Origin: Amycolatopsis lurida
GTDB lineage: Bacteria > Actinomycetota > Actinomycetes > Mycobacteriales > Pseudonocardiaceae
Reading direction: 5' to 3'
Length of the DNA stretch: 64,000 nucleotides
NCBI RefSeq assembly: GCF_900105055.1
Contig: NZ_FNTA01000003.1
Coordinates: 434,001-498,000, forward strand
In this document: piece by piece, positions 24,714-33,830 of the stretch
How the letters are laid out: the number at the start of each line of letters is the position of its first letter
How positions within the stretch are numbered: the first letter of the stretch is position 1
The notes under the pieces: generated by a model
The model's database searches: none
Told to the model about the DNA's origin: nothing
What the model saw: only the letters and a program-made list of their open reading frames with translations
Made by a program: the position numbers and the translations under genes

Positions 24714-24771
24714 CTGGTTGGTATTATTATACCGGCACCCTAGCAGGGAGCGGTATAATAATACCAACCAG
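24714..24771. promoter_or_regulatory. perfect 21-bp AT-rich inverted repeat upstream of map
   Basis: Arms 24714-24734 and 24751-24771 are perfect complements around 16 bases. Each arm contains the near-palindrome GGTATTATTATACC, whose complement holds TATAAT. On the minus strand that hexamer could be the -10 of the map promoter, with both arms serving as operators. It may also end transcription from the aminotransferase gene, whose stop lies at 24774. Confidence 0.75.
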
Positions 24772-24773
24772 CG

Positions 24774-26144
24774 CTACTGTGCCGGGCCGCAGTGCTCGAT
24801 CGCGTCGAGCAGGATCCCGCACGCGAGCTCGATCTCCTCGGCGGTCACGGTGAGCGGTGGCATGAGGCGGATCACGCTGTCGTCGCGGCCGCCGAGTTCG
24901 ACGATCAGGCCATGCCGCAGCGCGTGAGCCTGCACGGCCCGGGCGTATCCGCCCGCCGGGCGGCCATCGCGCGGATCCGCCAGCTCGATCCCCCACATCA
25001 GGCCAAGTCCACGAACCTCATGGACCCAGACGTGATCGTGCAGGACGTCGAGTCGTCTCGCGAGCTGCCTCCCGCGCTGCCGGACGTTGCCCAGCACGTC
25101 GTCCCGCCGGACGACCTGGACCGCCGCCGCACCGGCGGCGAACGCGGCCTGGTTCCCCCGGAACGTGCCGCTGTGCGCACCGGGCGCCCAGCCGTCGAGC
25201 CGCCGGTCGTAGAAGATCATCGCCACCGGAAGCCCCATCCCGCTCAAGGCCTTCGAAGCGATGATCACGTCGGGCTCGATGTCGTAGTGCTCGAACGCGA
25301 ACCAGGTTCCGGTGCGGCCGCACCCCGTCTGCACCTCGTCGACGACGAGCGGGATGTCCAGTTCCGCGGTCAGCTCGCGGACGCGCCGCACGAAATCGCG
25401 GTCCGCCGGGATGATCCCGCCTTCGCCTTGCACCATTTCCAGGATCACCGCGGCGGGAAGGGGGATGCCGCCGTTGGGGTCTCGCAGCGATCGTTCCAGC
25501 AGGCCCACGCAGTTGGTCTCGCAGGTGTCCGGCGAAAGCCCCACCGGGCACCGAGCGCAGTAGGAGTACGGGAAGAAGTGCACGCCGGGCACACCGTTGG
25601 CGATCGGCCGTTTCTGGGCGACGAGACCGGTCAACGCCATCGCGGCGTGGCTCGAGCCGTGGAACCCGCCCTGGAAGGACACCAGGTCACCACGGCCGGT
25701 CGCGGTCTTGCAGAGTTTGATCGCCGCGTCCACCGCGTTGGCCCCGCCGGGACCGCAGAAGTGCATCCGCGTCCGCGAACGCAGGCCGGGAGGCAGCATG
25801 GACAGCTGAGCGTCGACGAATTCGCGTTTCGACGGCGTCGGGAAGTCCAGGCCATGCGTGAGCACGTGGAGTTGTTCGGTGGCCGCCCGGACCAGTTCGG
25901 GATGGTTGTGGCCGAGGGAGAGCACACCCGCGCCCGCCAGGAAGTCGAGGAAGACGTTCCCGTCCACGTCCCACAGGTAGCTTCCCGCCGCGCCCGCGAT
26001 CGCTATCGGGAGGTGGCGCGGGTAGGCCCGCGCACTGGACTCCCACTGGCGCTGGTGTTCGAGGTACTCCGCCGAGCGCGGCCCCGGCAGTGCGCCCTCG
26101 ACGCGAGGGGCAAGGGCCGGCCTCGCCGTCGGGGTCGGGGTCAT
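24774..26144 (-). CDS. diaminobutyrate-2-oxoglutarate aminotransferase-like PLP enzyme
   Basis: 456 residues from the ATG at 26144, which has AAGGAGG upstream and overlaps the synthetase stop as ATGA. It is a class III aminotransferase: [18 protein letters not shown] carries the PLP-contact aspartate, and [16 protein letters not shown] the Schiff-base lysine. A cysteine-rich insert ([18 protein letters not shown]) is unusual and matches the siderophore/Dat-type diaminobutyrate aminotransferases better than ectoine EctB. The predicted reaction is aspartate semialdehyde plus glutamate to L-2,4-diaminobutyrate. No ectA or ectC is nearby, so ectoine is unlikely to be the product. It is last in the polyamino-acid operon. 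Confidence 0.85.
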   Translation of the reverse strand: MTPTPTARPALAPRVEGALPGPRSAEYLEHQRQWESSARAYPRHLPIAIAGAAGSYLWDVDGNVFLDFLAGAGVLSLGHNHPELVRAATEQLHVLTHGLDFPTPSKREFVDAQLSMLPPGLRSRTRMHFCGPGGANAVDAAIKLCKTATGRGDLVSFQGGFHGSSHAAMALTGLVAQKRPIANGVPGVHFFPYSYCARCPVGLSPDTCETNCVGLLERSLRDPNGGIPLPAAVILEMVQGEGGIIPADRDFVRRVRELTAELDIPLVVDEVQTGCGRTGTWFAFEHYDIEPDVIIASKALSGMGLPVAMIFYDRRLDGWAPGAHSGTFRGNQAAFAAGAAAVQVVRRDDVLGNVRQRGRQLARRLDVLHDHVWVHEVRGLGLMWGIELADPRDGRPAGGYARAVQAHALRHGLIVELGGRDDSVIRLMPPLTVTAEEIELACGILLDAIEHCGPAQ

Positions 26145-29100
26145 GGCAGCCTCCTTGCCGTGTCGAGTTCGACCGCCGGGTTGGCGTGCCAGCGGGTTCG
26201 CGCCGGGACGACGGTGCCCTTCATCAGGAACGCGTCGGCCTCGGCGATCGCTCCTTCCGCCATCGTCACTCCATAGTGGACGAAGGCGCCGACGCCGAGC
26301 GTGCATCCCGCGCCGATGGCGATGTGGTCGGATTTGAAGGTGCCGTCCTCGAGCGAATGTCCTTGCACGACGGTGTGCAGGTTGAGCACGCAGTCGTCGC
26401 CGATGCTCACCAGGGACCGTTCCGGGATCGCGCACCCGTCGTCGAAGACGCGGCGGCCGATCCGGACGCCGAGACGGCGTAAGAGGAACGGCTTGTACGG
26501 TGTCCCGTCGAACAACGCGAGGTAGCGGGCGGGACTGAGCTTCCAGAACCGTTCGTGCCGCCAGAAGGCCGGGTCGTAGATCGAGCAGAACAGCGGCCGC
26601 ATCGGCCGGAAGCCCTGTACGGCCAGTTCCGCCAGCATGAGGAACGCGACCGAGAACACCAGCGTTGCCACGATGCCGCCGCCGACGGCCAGTGGGCCGA
26701 ACCTCCCGTGCAGGGCGCCTGCCGCCGCGCCGATCAGCAGGACCCCGAACAGGTGCAGCCAGTGCACGAGCAGGTAGACGCCGATGGTGCCGGTGTTGTG
26801 CCGGTTCTTCGCCCGCAAGCCGCGGTGCAGCGCGTGCCCCGTGTCGAGGTACTCGAACCCGGTGTCGCGGCGGACTGTGCGGGGGATCTCGAACGCGGGC
26901 GACCCCAGCAGGCCGACGTTCTCCCGGACCGGTCCGTCGAGGGGAACGAGGACCTTGGTGGCCAGCAGGCAGTTCCGGCCGATCCTCGCGCCCGGTGGGA
27001 AGGCGATCTCGTTGCCGAGGAACGCCTGCGGCGCGACGGACGTCTTGCGCAGCCGGAACGACGATGCGGAGAAGTCGGCGTTGAGCAGCGAAAGGCCGTC
27101 CGAGACCATCGTCCCGGTGCCGACGGTGCTGAGGAACGGTGTCTCGTGTTTGACCTCGACCCCGAAGTTCGATCCGGTCTGGTGGACCTTCGACAGGTCG
27201 TATCCCAGCGCGCGCAGGTAGTACACGATGTAGCTGCTGTCGCCGAACAGATACGTGTACGCGCGCAGGTTGGTCAGCCGTGCGATCAGCCGCTGGATCG
27301 CGAAATGGCTGCCGTAGAGCGGGTAGACGCGGTCCGGCCGGAGGAACGGGCCGAGCAGGCGCGGGAGCACGAGGACGACCGCGAGTCCGGCGAGCAGCGC
27401 ACCGAAGTACAGCAGTGCCGAGTCGGCGATCCGGCCGAGGTAGAAGGCCCAGCTCGTGAAGTCCACCGTCGTCGTGAACCACTGTTCGACGAGCACACCG
27501 GCACCGCCCAGGCTCAGGGGAAGTGTGCCGAGCAGCAGAAGCAGCAGGCTGGACGCGCAGAAGACGATGGGCCTGAGCCTGCCGCGCGCGACCGTGCCCA
27601 GCGCTCGGTAGTCCACGGTGGACAGGCGAGCGGGAGACCCGTGCCAGCTCTCGCAGTCGGGGACGGACTGTCCGGAGTTCAAGGACGACGAGTGGCCGAG
27701 CTGCGCGTCGTCGCCGAGCGCCGTGCCGATGTCGAGCACGGTCATTTCACCGACGAAGGCGTTGGCGCCGAGCGTGACCGTGCCGGTCTGGATCCGGCCC
27801 GCCCTGGCGCGGTAGCACGAGAAATAGGCGTCCTTCCGGATGACCGCCCCGGCACCGACGCTGAGCAGATCGGTGCAGACCGGCGGGTTCCTGGACAGGA
27901 TCAGGGCGCCCTTGCCGATGTCCGCGCCGAGTGCCCGCAGATACCACGAGTAGAGCGGAGTGCCGACGAACAGCATCAGCGGGCTGAACCTGACCAGGGT
28001 CTTGACCGTCCAGAAGCGCAGGTAGCCGACGCTCCACAGCGGGATCTCCCCCGGCTTCCACCGGCCGACGAGCATCCACTTCGCCAAGACCGGCACCACG
28101 GAGAGAGCGACGAACACGACGAACCCGAGCCCGGCGGCGCGCGCGTAGCTCTCGGCGAACCCTGTCGCGGCGTCGATCCAGCGGAATCCCGTGTCCAGGA
28201 GCCAACCCGAACCGGCGGCGTAGGCGAGGAAGGCCAGGAGCTGGAAAATTCCACAAAGGACATACGACGTAGTGGACGCCCGGCGGGGCTCCTCGGCGCG
28301 AGCGACCGTCGCCTCGGCCGCGGAGGCGGTCGACTCGGCGAGGCCGCGAACGGTGGGATTGAGGTATACATCCCTGGCCGACAGCGGCGCGACCTCGCCA
28401 CGTTCCCGGACCACTGCACAGAACTTGGCCAGCAGCAGGGAGTCGGCACCATAGTCGTCGAAGAAGTGCCCCGTCACCGAGATCGGCTCGATCCCGAGGA
28501 CACCGCTCAGGGCCTCCGCCAAGCGGAGTTCGGTCTTCGTCGCGGGCGCCACGTAGTCGACGTCGCTCGCGGCCCTTCTCGGGCTGCTGGGTGCCGGGAG
28601 ATGCTTGCGGTCGGCCTTCCCCGCCGGTGTCAGCGGGATGTGGTCGAGTTGTTCGAGGTAGGCGGGCACCATGTAGCCCGGCAGAAGTTCGGCCAGCCGG
28701 CGGCGTAGTTCTCCGGGATCGACGTCGTCGTTGTCGCGCCGCAGGCTGTAGTAGGCGACCAGTTCGGTGGTGCCCGCTTCCGGATGGTGGGTTTCGACCA
28801 CCGCCTGGGCGATTCCGGGGATCCGCAGGAGGACGGACTCGATCTCGGTGAGCTCCACGCGGTAGCCGCGGATCTTCACCTGGGTATCGGCGCGGCCGTG
28901 GTATTCGATCTCCCCGTCCGGGGTGATCCGGCCCAGATCGCCGGTGCGGTAGATCCGGCGGGACGGATTGTGCCCGATGCCGAGGAAGTCCGGGATGAAC
29001 GCGCGTTCGGTCAGATCGGGCCGGTTCAGGTAGCCGCCGGCGAGTCCGATCCCCGCGATGCCGATCTCCCCCGGTTCGCCCGCGGCCAGCGCTCTCGGCT

Positions 29101-30175
29101 CGTCCGGATCGAGGATGACGACCGAATAGGTGGGCAGGGGCACCCCGATGGTCACCGGCCGATCGGGTCGCAGCACCGACCAGGTCGCGGTGACCGTGGC
29201 CTCGGTCGGGCCGTAGACGTTGAGGAATCGCCGGTCCGCGCGATACCAGCGGCGCACGAGGTCTTCGGGACACGCTTCGCCGGACACCAGGAGGAACCGC
29301 AGCAGCGGCAGGTCTTCGTCGAGGCTGGCCAGCAGGGTCGGGACACAGCACAACGCGGTGACCCGGTTGTCCCGCAGGAATTCGAGGAGATCGTGCCCGA
29401 CGAGGGCGGTACCGCCGGGTTTCGGCACGAGGGTCGCGCCGCTCAGCAACGGCACCCAGATCTCCTCGACCGAAAAGTCGAACGCGATCGTCATGCCCTG
29501 GTAGATCCGGTCGGTGTCCTGGATGCCGTACACGTCGGCGGCGACCAGGACGAAGTTGCAGATCGAGGCGTGGTCGATCGTCACGCCTTTCGGCCGCCCG
29601 GTCGACCCGGAGGTGTAGACGACGTAACAGAGTTCGTCGGCCGGAGTGCCCTTCTCGGCCGGGTTGAGCCGGGTTCCCGGCAGTGCGGCGATCCGGCCCG
29701 AGTCGTCGTCGAGGCAGACCAGGTCGACACTGTCCGGCTCGAACCGTTCGCGCAGTCCGGAGGTCGAGATCACGAGCCGTACACCGGCGTCCTGGACGAT
29801 GTAGGCCAGGCGGTCGTCCGGAAAGCCCGCGTCCAGCGGCACGTACGCCGCATTGACCTTGAGCACGGCGAGCATCGCGACGTAGGGATGCACCGGTTCG
29901 GTGAACAGCAGCCCGATCCGGTCACCCGGCCGCACGCCTTGCGCCAGCAGGTGCCTGGCGAGCCGATTGGCCCGCTCGTCAAGCCCGTCGAACGTGACCT
30001 TCACGCCTCCCGCGTCCACTGCCAGGCGGTCTCCGAGCCCGTTGGCGCGCAAGCGGTCGCAGAGTCGCTCGTACAGCAGCTCCAGCCGGTCACCGGTCCG
30101 CCATCGCACCTGCTGTTCGTTGCCGTCGCAGGTCAGTACCAAGCCGTCGGTGGTGAACTGTCCGTACGGGCTCAT
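26141..30175 (-). CDS. Pls-type membrane NRPS, predicted poly-amino-acid synthetase
   Basis: 1344 residues with the architecture of epsilon-poly-L-lysine synthetase. An adenylation domain (about 1-530) has YTSGSTGRPKGV at 187, NVYGPTEATV at 319, YRTGDLGRITPDGEIEY at 409 and catalytic Lys520. A carrier domain has the phosphopantetheine serine at 579 (DYGADSLL). Then come several transmembrane helices and three repeated C-terminal blocks with left-handed-helix hexapeptide patterns. There is no condensation domain; in this family the C-terminal blocks make the amide bonds. By my alignment to GrsA the substrate pocket reads D-F-E-C-L-S-V-V-T-K, with an acidic residue suited to a basic side chain. 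Flanking aspartate kinase and diaminobutyrate aminotransferase genes point to diaminobutyrate as monomer. The ATG at 30175 overlaps the kinase stop. Confidence 0.9.
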   Translation of the reverse strand: MSPYGQFTTDGLVLTCDGNEQQVRWRTGDRLELLYERLCDRLRANGLGDRLAVDAGGVKVTFDGLDERANRLARHLLAQGVRPGDRIGLLFTEPVHPYVAMLAVLKVNAAYVPLDAGFPDDRLAYIVQDAGVRLVISTSGLRERFEPDSVDLVCLDDDSGRIAALPGTRLNPAEKGTPADELCYVVYTSGSTGRPKGVTIDHASICNFVLVAADVYGIQDTDRIYQGMTIAFDFSVEEIWVPLLSGATLVPKPGGTALVGHDLLEFLRDNRVTALCCVPTLLASLDEDLPLLRFLLVSGEACPEDLVRRWYRADRRFLNVYGPTEATVTATWSVLRPDRPVTIGVPLPTYSVVILDPDEPRALAAGEPGEIGIAGIGLAGGYLNRPDLTERAFIPDFLGIGHNPSRRIYRTGDLGRITPDGEIEYHGRADTQVKIRGYRVELTEIESVLLRIPGIAQAVVETHHPEAGTTELVAYYSLRRDNDDVDPGELRRRLAELLPGYMVPAYLEQLDHIPLTPAGKADRKHLPAPSSPRRAASDVDYVAPATKTELRLAEALSGVLGIEPISVTGHFFDDYGADSLLLAKFCAVVRERGEVAPLSARDVYLNPTVRGLAESTASAAEATVARAEEPRRASTTSYVLCGIFQLLAFLAYAAGSGWLLDTGFRWIDAATGFAESYARAAGLGFVVFVALSVVPVLAKWMLVGRWKPGEIPLWSVGYLRFWTVKTLVRFSPLMLFVGTPLYSWYLRALGADIGKGALILSRNPPVCTDLLSVGAGAVIRKDAYFSCYRARAGRIQTGTVTLGANAFVGEMTVLDIGTALGDDAQLGHSSSLNSGQSVPDCESWHGSPARLSTVDYRALGTVARGRLRPIVFCASSLLLLLLGTLPLSLGGAGVLVEQWFTTTVDFTSWAFYLGRIADSALLYFGALLAGLAVVLVLPRLLGPFLRPDRVYPLYGSHFAIQRLIARLTNLRAYTYLFGDSSYIVYYLRALGYDLSKVHQTGSNFGVEVKHETPFLSTVGTGTMVSDGLSLLNADFSASSFRLRKTSVAPQAFLGNEIAFPPGARIGRNCLLATKVLVPLDGPVRENVGLLGSPAFEIPRTVRRDTGFEYLDTGHALHRGLRAKNRHNTGTIGVYLLVHWLHLFGVLLIGAAAGALHGRFGPLAVGGGIVATLVFSVAFLMLAELAVQGFRPMRPLFCSIYDPAFWRHERFWKLSPARYLALFDGTPYKPFLLRRLGVRIGRRVFDDGCAIPERSLVSIGDDCVLNLHTVVQGHSLEDGTFKSDHIAIGAGCTLGVGAFVHYGVTMAEGAIAEADAFLMKGTVVPARTRWHANPAVELDTARRLP

Positions 30176-31440
30176 GCCCTGTCCTCCGCCAAGCCGAAGG
30201 AATCGTGCAGGGCTCGGACGGTCGTATCGACGACGTCGGCGGGGATCACCGCGGTGAGGCGCGATCGCGACGTCGTCATGGCAGGCACCGTGACCCGGTG
30301 GCTTGCGAGGATCCGCAGCAACTCGGGCAGAAATCCCGGGGGATCGAGCAGCGCGGTGCCGACCACCGATACGGAGCCGAGTTCTTCGAAGACCGTGGAG
30401 CGGGCCTCCAGCTCCATCGCGAGCCGGGTGATCGGCGGACCGAGCGGCTCCGTCCCGCGGACGGTGAACCTCAGTTCGCCGGGATCGGGCCAGCTCAGGT
30501 TGTCCGGTCTCACTCCGCAGTCCGCCAGCATCGCGAGTACGCGTGCGTATCGATCGGGGTCCGAGGCCGAAACCTCGACCCGGACCAGTCGCACGTCGCG
30601 TTCGTGGGCGATTCCGATGACGCGGGGTGTGTCTTCCAGCGGCTCTTCTCCCGCCTCGACGACGGTGGAAGGACCGGGATCCGACGAGTGCTTCACCCGC
30701 ACCGCCACCCCGTGGCGGCGCGCGAGATCGACGGATCTGGGATGCAGGACGCGGGCGCCGAGCCCGGCGAGCTCGGCCATGGCGTCATAGGAGATCGTCC
30801 GGACGGGCCGGGTGTCCCGCACGATCCGGGGGTCGGCCGTGCGCACGCCGTGGACGTCGGTGCGGATCTCGCATTCGGAGCCACCGAGCGCGGCGGCCAG
30901 TGCCACCGCGGTGGTGTCGGAGCCACCTCTGCCCAGCGTCAGCAGTTCGCCGTCGGCGTTCCGTCCCTGAAATCCGGCGACCACGACGACCTGCGCGTCC
31001 CGCAGGCGCGCGACGATCCTGCCGGGATCGACGCTCACGATGGTGCCCGCTCCCGGTTCACCCGCGACTTCGATTCCCGCCTGGTCACCCGACAGCGAGA
31101 CGGCTTCGACCCCGCGCTCGGTCAGCGCCATGGCGAGCACCGCCGCGGACGCCTGTTCGCCGGTCGCCATCAACTGGTCGAGTTCCCGGGGAGCGGGTGG
31201 TTCGGCGAACTCGCCCGCCAGCGCGATCAGCCGGTCGGTGCTGTCCCCCATCGCCGACACGACGAGGACCACCCGCTCCCCCGTGGCGGCGATCGCCGCC
31301 ACCTCGGCGGCCACCTGATTCACCATTTCCGGGGTGGCCAGGGACGAGCCACCGTATTTTCGTATGACCAGCGCTTCGCTTCGTGAATTACGTAAAGCCG
31401 AGTCCGGGCTGACATCGAGTTCGGGGGAGAAATTCACCAT
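30172..31440 (-). CDS. aspartate kinase, dedicated to polyamino-acid locus
   Basis: 422 residues from the ATG at 31440 (AAGGAA upstream). Phosphorylates aspartate, the first step to aspartate semialdehyde. Kinase motifs are intact: VIRKYGGSSLATPEMV (K-x-GG), GRGGSDTTAVALAAAL and IRTDVHGVRTADPR. Two C-terminal ACT domains are present, but they diverge from the lysine/threonine-sensing LysC of Corynebacterium: the usual QN(V/I)S segment reads LSWPD and the ISTSEIR segment reads MTTSRSR. I infer reduced feedback inhibition. First gene of the operon, 4-bp overlap with the synthetase gene. Confidence 0.9.
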   Translation of the reverse strand: MVNFSPELDVSPDSALRNSRSEALVIRKYGGSSLATPEMVNQVAAEVAAIAATGERVVLVVSAMGDSTDRLIALAGEFAEPPAPRELDQLMATGEQASAAVLAMALTERGVEAVSLSGDQAGIEVAGEPGAGTIVSVDPGRIVARLRDAQVVVVAGFQGRNADGELLTLGRGGSDTTAVALAAALGGSECEIRTDVHGVRTADPRIVRDTRPVRTISYDAMAELAGLGARVLHPRSVDLARRHGVAVRVKHSSDPGPSTVVEAGEEPLEDTPRVIGIAHERDVRLVRVEVSASDPDRYARVLAMLADCGVRPDNLSWPDPGELRFTVRGTEPLGPPITRLAMELEARSTVFEELGSVSVVGTALLDPPGFLPELLRILASHRVTVPAMTTSRSRLTAVIPADVVDTTVRALHDSFGLAEDRA

Positions 31441-31900
31441 TTTCCTTCATGAGGTCGCCGCGAATGGCCGCATTCGCGGCATGGCATACGACAGGGTCCG
31501 AGACTCCCTGCCGGACAGGCCGACTTGGCAGGGATGACAGGTTTGGAAAGTAGTGCGGGACGCATTCCACGGGTACCTCCATAAGTACGAAACCTCGACC
31601 ACCCGTTTCTCGCAGGTCATAACCCGGCGACAGTGCGCAATGTTATGACGGCAAACAGCCGAGTTCGATGGAATTAGGGCAGACGAATGACAAATTCGCA
31701 GAGTCTTCGAAATTCGGGAAAACCTCGTCATGACAAAACGGAACGAATTTCCCCACTCGCCGGGCATTACGAGATCCTTTTACCCGTCCAGCGCCGGGAG
31801 AAACCTGTCAAAATGGCCGTGGCGTGCCCAGGACGAAATCCGGGCATTCTTCCCGTTGCTCGGAAAGCGGACACGAACGTCCGTCCTTTGTGGAGAATCG
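31441..31900. promoter_or_regulatory. AT-richer promoter region of the polyamino-acid operon
   Basis: No credible gene in 460 bp. It is clearly more AT-rich than its surroundings. It holds a perfect dyad GTCATAAC-N18-GTTATGAC (31616-31649) and a CCCTGCC/GGCAGGG stem (31506-31533) that would lie in the leader of the kinase mRNA. The operon promoter should be here. The other end follows the stop of the ABC transporter ATPase gene, which is on the same strand. Confidence 0.55.
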
Positions 31901-32584
31901 TCAGCCGGCGGGCGAGGGGCTGCCCAGCCGTCCGTCGTGAACCTCGACGATCCGGTCCACCGCGGCGAGATGGACGCGGTCGTGCGTGACCAGGACGGTG
32001 GCGGTGGCCCGCTCGCGCGTCAGGTCGGCGATCAGGTCGACGACCGCCGCGCCGCGCTCGTGATCGAGGGCGCTCGTCGGCTCGTCGATCAGCAGCACGG
32101 TGGGCTCGTTCATCAACGCGCGCGCGATGTTCACCCGCTGCCGCTGGCCACCGGAGAGCTGGTGCGGGCGACGTCCCGCCTGCGCGGCGAGCCCGACGGC
32201 GTCCAGCAGGTCCATGGCCACACCCCGTGCCCCGGCCGGGGAGCGGCCGTCGATCCGGGCCATGACCTGAAGCTGCTCGGCGGCGGTGAGGGCGGGCAGC
32301 AGATTCGGCTGCTGGAATACGATCCCGATCTTGCGGCGGCGAAGTTCGGCGAGCTCCCCGCGGGTCAGGCCGGTGGTCGTGGTGCCGTCGACGGTGACGG
32401 TCCCCTGGTCCGGGGTGATGAGGGTGGCCGCGACGGCGAGCAGGCTGGACTTGCCGGAGCCGGAGGGGCCGGCGACCGCGGTGAGCGTGCCCGCCGGGAC
32501 GTCCACCGTGACGTCGTCGAGCGCGGTGAGGCGGGCGTCGCCGTCGGGATAGGTCAAGGTGACGCCGGTCAGGTTCAGGCTCAT
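31901..32584 (-). CDS. ABC transporter ATP-binding protein, LolD/MacB type
   Basis: 227 residues; Walker [13 protein letters not shown]-loop [11 protein letters not shown], signature [10 protein letters not shown], Walker B VLLIDEP and the H-loop LVTHD are all intact. The ATG at 32584 overlaps the permease stop by 4 bp, so the pair forms one FtsX-type ABC unit, which would export or act on envelope substrates. A divergent two-component system probably controls it. Confidence 0.92.
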   Translation of the reverse strand: MSLNLTGVTLTYPDGDARLTALDDVTVDVPAGTLTAVAGPSGSGKSSLLAVAATLITPDQGTVTVDGTTTTGLTRGELAELRRRKIGIVFQQPNLLPALTAAEQLQVMARIDGRSPAGARGVAMDLLDAVGLAAQAGRRPHQLSGGQRQRVNIARALMNEPTVLLIDEPTSALDHERGAAVVDLIADLTRERATATVLVTHDRVHLAAVDRIVEVHDGRLGSPSPAG

Positions 32585-33663
32585 CGGGCACTCCCCAGTG
32601 CGGTCAGCGGGTCGACGGAAGTGATGCGGCGGACGGAGAGCGCCGCGCCCAGCGCGCCGAGCAGGATCATCACGGCGGACGGCACGAGCACGGTGGCGGG
32701 AGTGAGCAGGAAGGGCACGGCGGAGCCGGCGGCCACCGTGCCGAGCCCGACGGCCAACCCCGTTCCGATGGCGGTGCCGCCGACGAGAAGGACGACGGCC
32801 TGGCCGAGCGCGTCCTTCAGCAGGAAGGCGGTGCTCGCCCCCAACGCCTTGAGGACGGCGATGTCACCGCTGCGCTGGATGGTCCACACGGTGAAGAAAG
32901 CACCGATCACGAGGGCGGAGATCGCGAACAGGAAGCCACGCATCAGCTGCAGCGAACCGTTTTCCGAGGTGTAGGAGCCGATCGCGGACAGCGAGTCGCC
33001 CTTCGAGACCGTCGTGGTGCCGGCGGCGAGGTCGGTGGCAGCGAGGTCGGCGTCGGCCGTCGTGGTCAGCGCGAGCACCGTCGCGCTCGGCTCGCCGTCG
33101 GCTGGTGGCGCCGTCTTCGCCCAGGCGTCGAGGCCTGCCCAGATCACGGGCGTGTGGCTGAACCAGGCGTCTCCCTCCACCGCGGCGACCGTCAGCGGAC
33201 GCCCGGCCACGGCGACGGTGTCCCCGCTCCGGACGCCCAGATCCTCGGCGGCGGACGTCGACAGCACCACCGAGTCGCCGCTGATCTTTTCGGCATCCGG
33301 GGCGAGCGCCGACCCGGTCCGGACACCGAAAACGGAGACCCCGGCGCTGCGGTCCCCCGCGGTGGCCTTGGTGGTGGCGATGCCCAGCGGTTCGGCCGCG
33401 GTGACGCCCGGGGTCCCGGCCCACTGGCGCAGCTGTGTGTCGGTGATCGCGGAATTCGCGTAGGAGAGGCTCTGCCCGGCGCCGGGTGCGGCGAAGACGA
33501 TCTTGTCCGCGGGCAGGCCGGTGATCGCGGAGATGTTCTGTTCACCCAGGCCCGCGGTGAGCCCGGACAACAGGCCTACCAGCAGGGTGATCAGGACGAC
33601 GACGGCACCCATCAGGGCGAACCGTCCTTTGGCGAATCTCAGATCTCTCCAGGCGACGAACAC
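32581..33663 (-). CDS. FtsX-like ABC transporter permease
   Basis: 360 residues from the GTG at 33663 (VFVAWRDLRFAKGRFALM), the usual beginning for this family. One N-terminal transmembrane helix (MGAVVVLITLLVGLLSGLTA), a large extracellular MacB-like domain (about 45-240), and three C-terminal helices near residues 255-350. FtsX/MacB permeases handle lipoproteins, lantibiotics or other amphipathic molecules. The substrate is unknown. The ribosome site AGAGGA is rather far (about 12 bases), so the start is probable rather than sure. Confidence 0.88.
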   Translation of the reverse strand: MFVAWRDLRFAKGRFALMGAVVVLITLLVGLLSGLTAGLGEQNISAITGLPADKIVFAAPGAGQSLSYANSAITDTQLRQWAGTPGVTAAEPLGIATTKATAGDRSAGVSVFGVRTGSALAPDAEKISGDSVVLSTSAAEDLGVRSGDTVAVAGRPLTVAAVEGDAWFSHTPVIWAGLDAWAKTAPPADGEPSATVLALTTTADADLAATDLAAGTTTVSKGDSLSAIGSYTSENGSLQLMRGFLFAISALVIGAFFTVWTIQRSGDIAVLKALGASTAFLLKDALGQAVVLLVGGTAIGTGLAVGLGTVAAGSAVPFLLTPATVLVPSAVMILLGALGAALSVRRITSVDPLTALGSAR

Positions 33664-33773
33664 GGTCGGGTCTGTCCTCTCGGGGTGGGCTGGGTACCTC
33701 TCCACGATCGCCGCCGGTGACCGCGCCGGCATCCGGCCGGAGATGGCACTTCGCCGGCCGGAAGACGGCACGC

Positions 33774-33797
33774 CGCCTCTACCTTTGGATAGAGGCG
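33774..33797. promoter_or_regulatory. dyad between ABC operon and two-component system
   Basis: CGCCTCT-N10-AGAGGCG lies 34 bp upstream of the histidine kinase start, in the divergent region. It could bind the NarL/LuxR-type response regulator encoded at 34994-35629. Confidence 0.45.
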
Positions 33798-33830
33798 CCC
33801 GCCGATCCCGCTCCGTAATCTGGACGGACT

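Noticed and set aside
24774..26144. Assignment as EctB of an ectoine cluster.
   Set aside because: No ectA, ectC or ectD in the neighbourhood, the protein has a cysteine-rich insert, and its coupled partners are a Pls-type synthetase and aspartate kinase.
26555..28708. A 700-residue plus-strand frame opposite the synthetase C-terminal half.
   Set aside because: High GC leaves antisense frames open. The sequence is R/E/P-rich with no recognisable domain, whereas the opposite strand encodes a conserved Pls-type protein.
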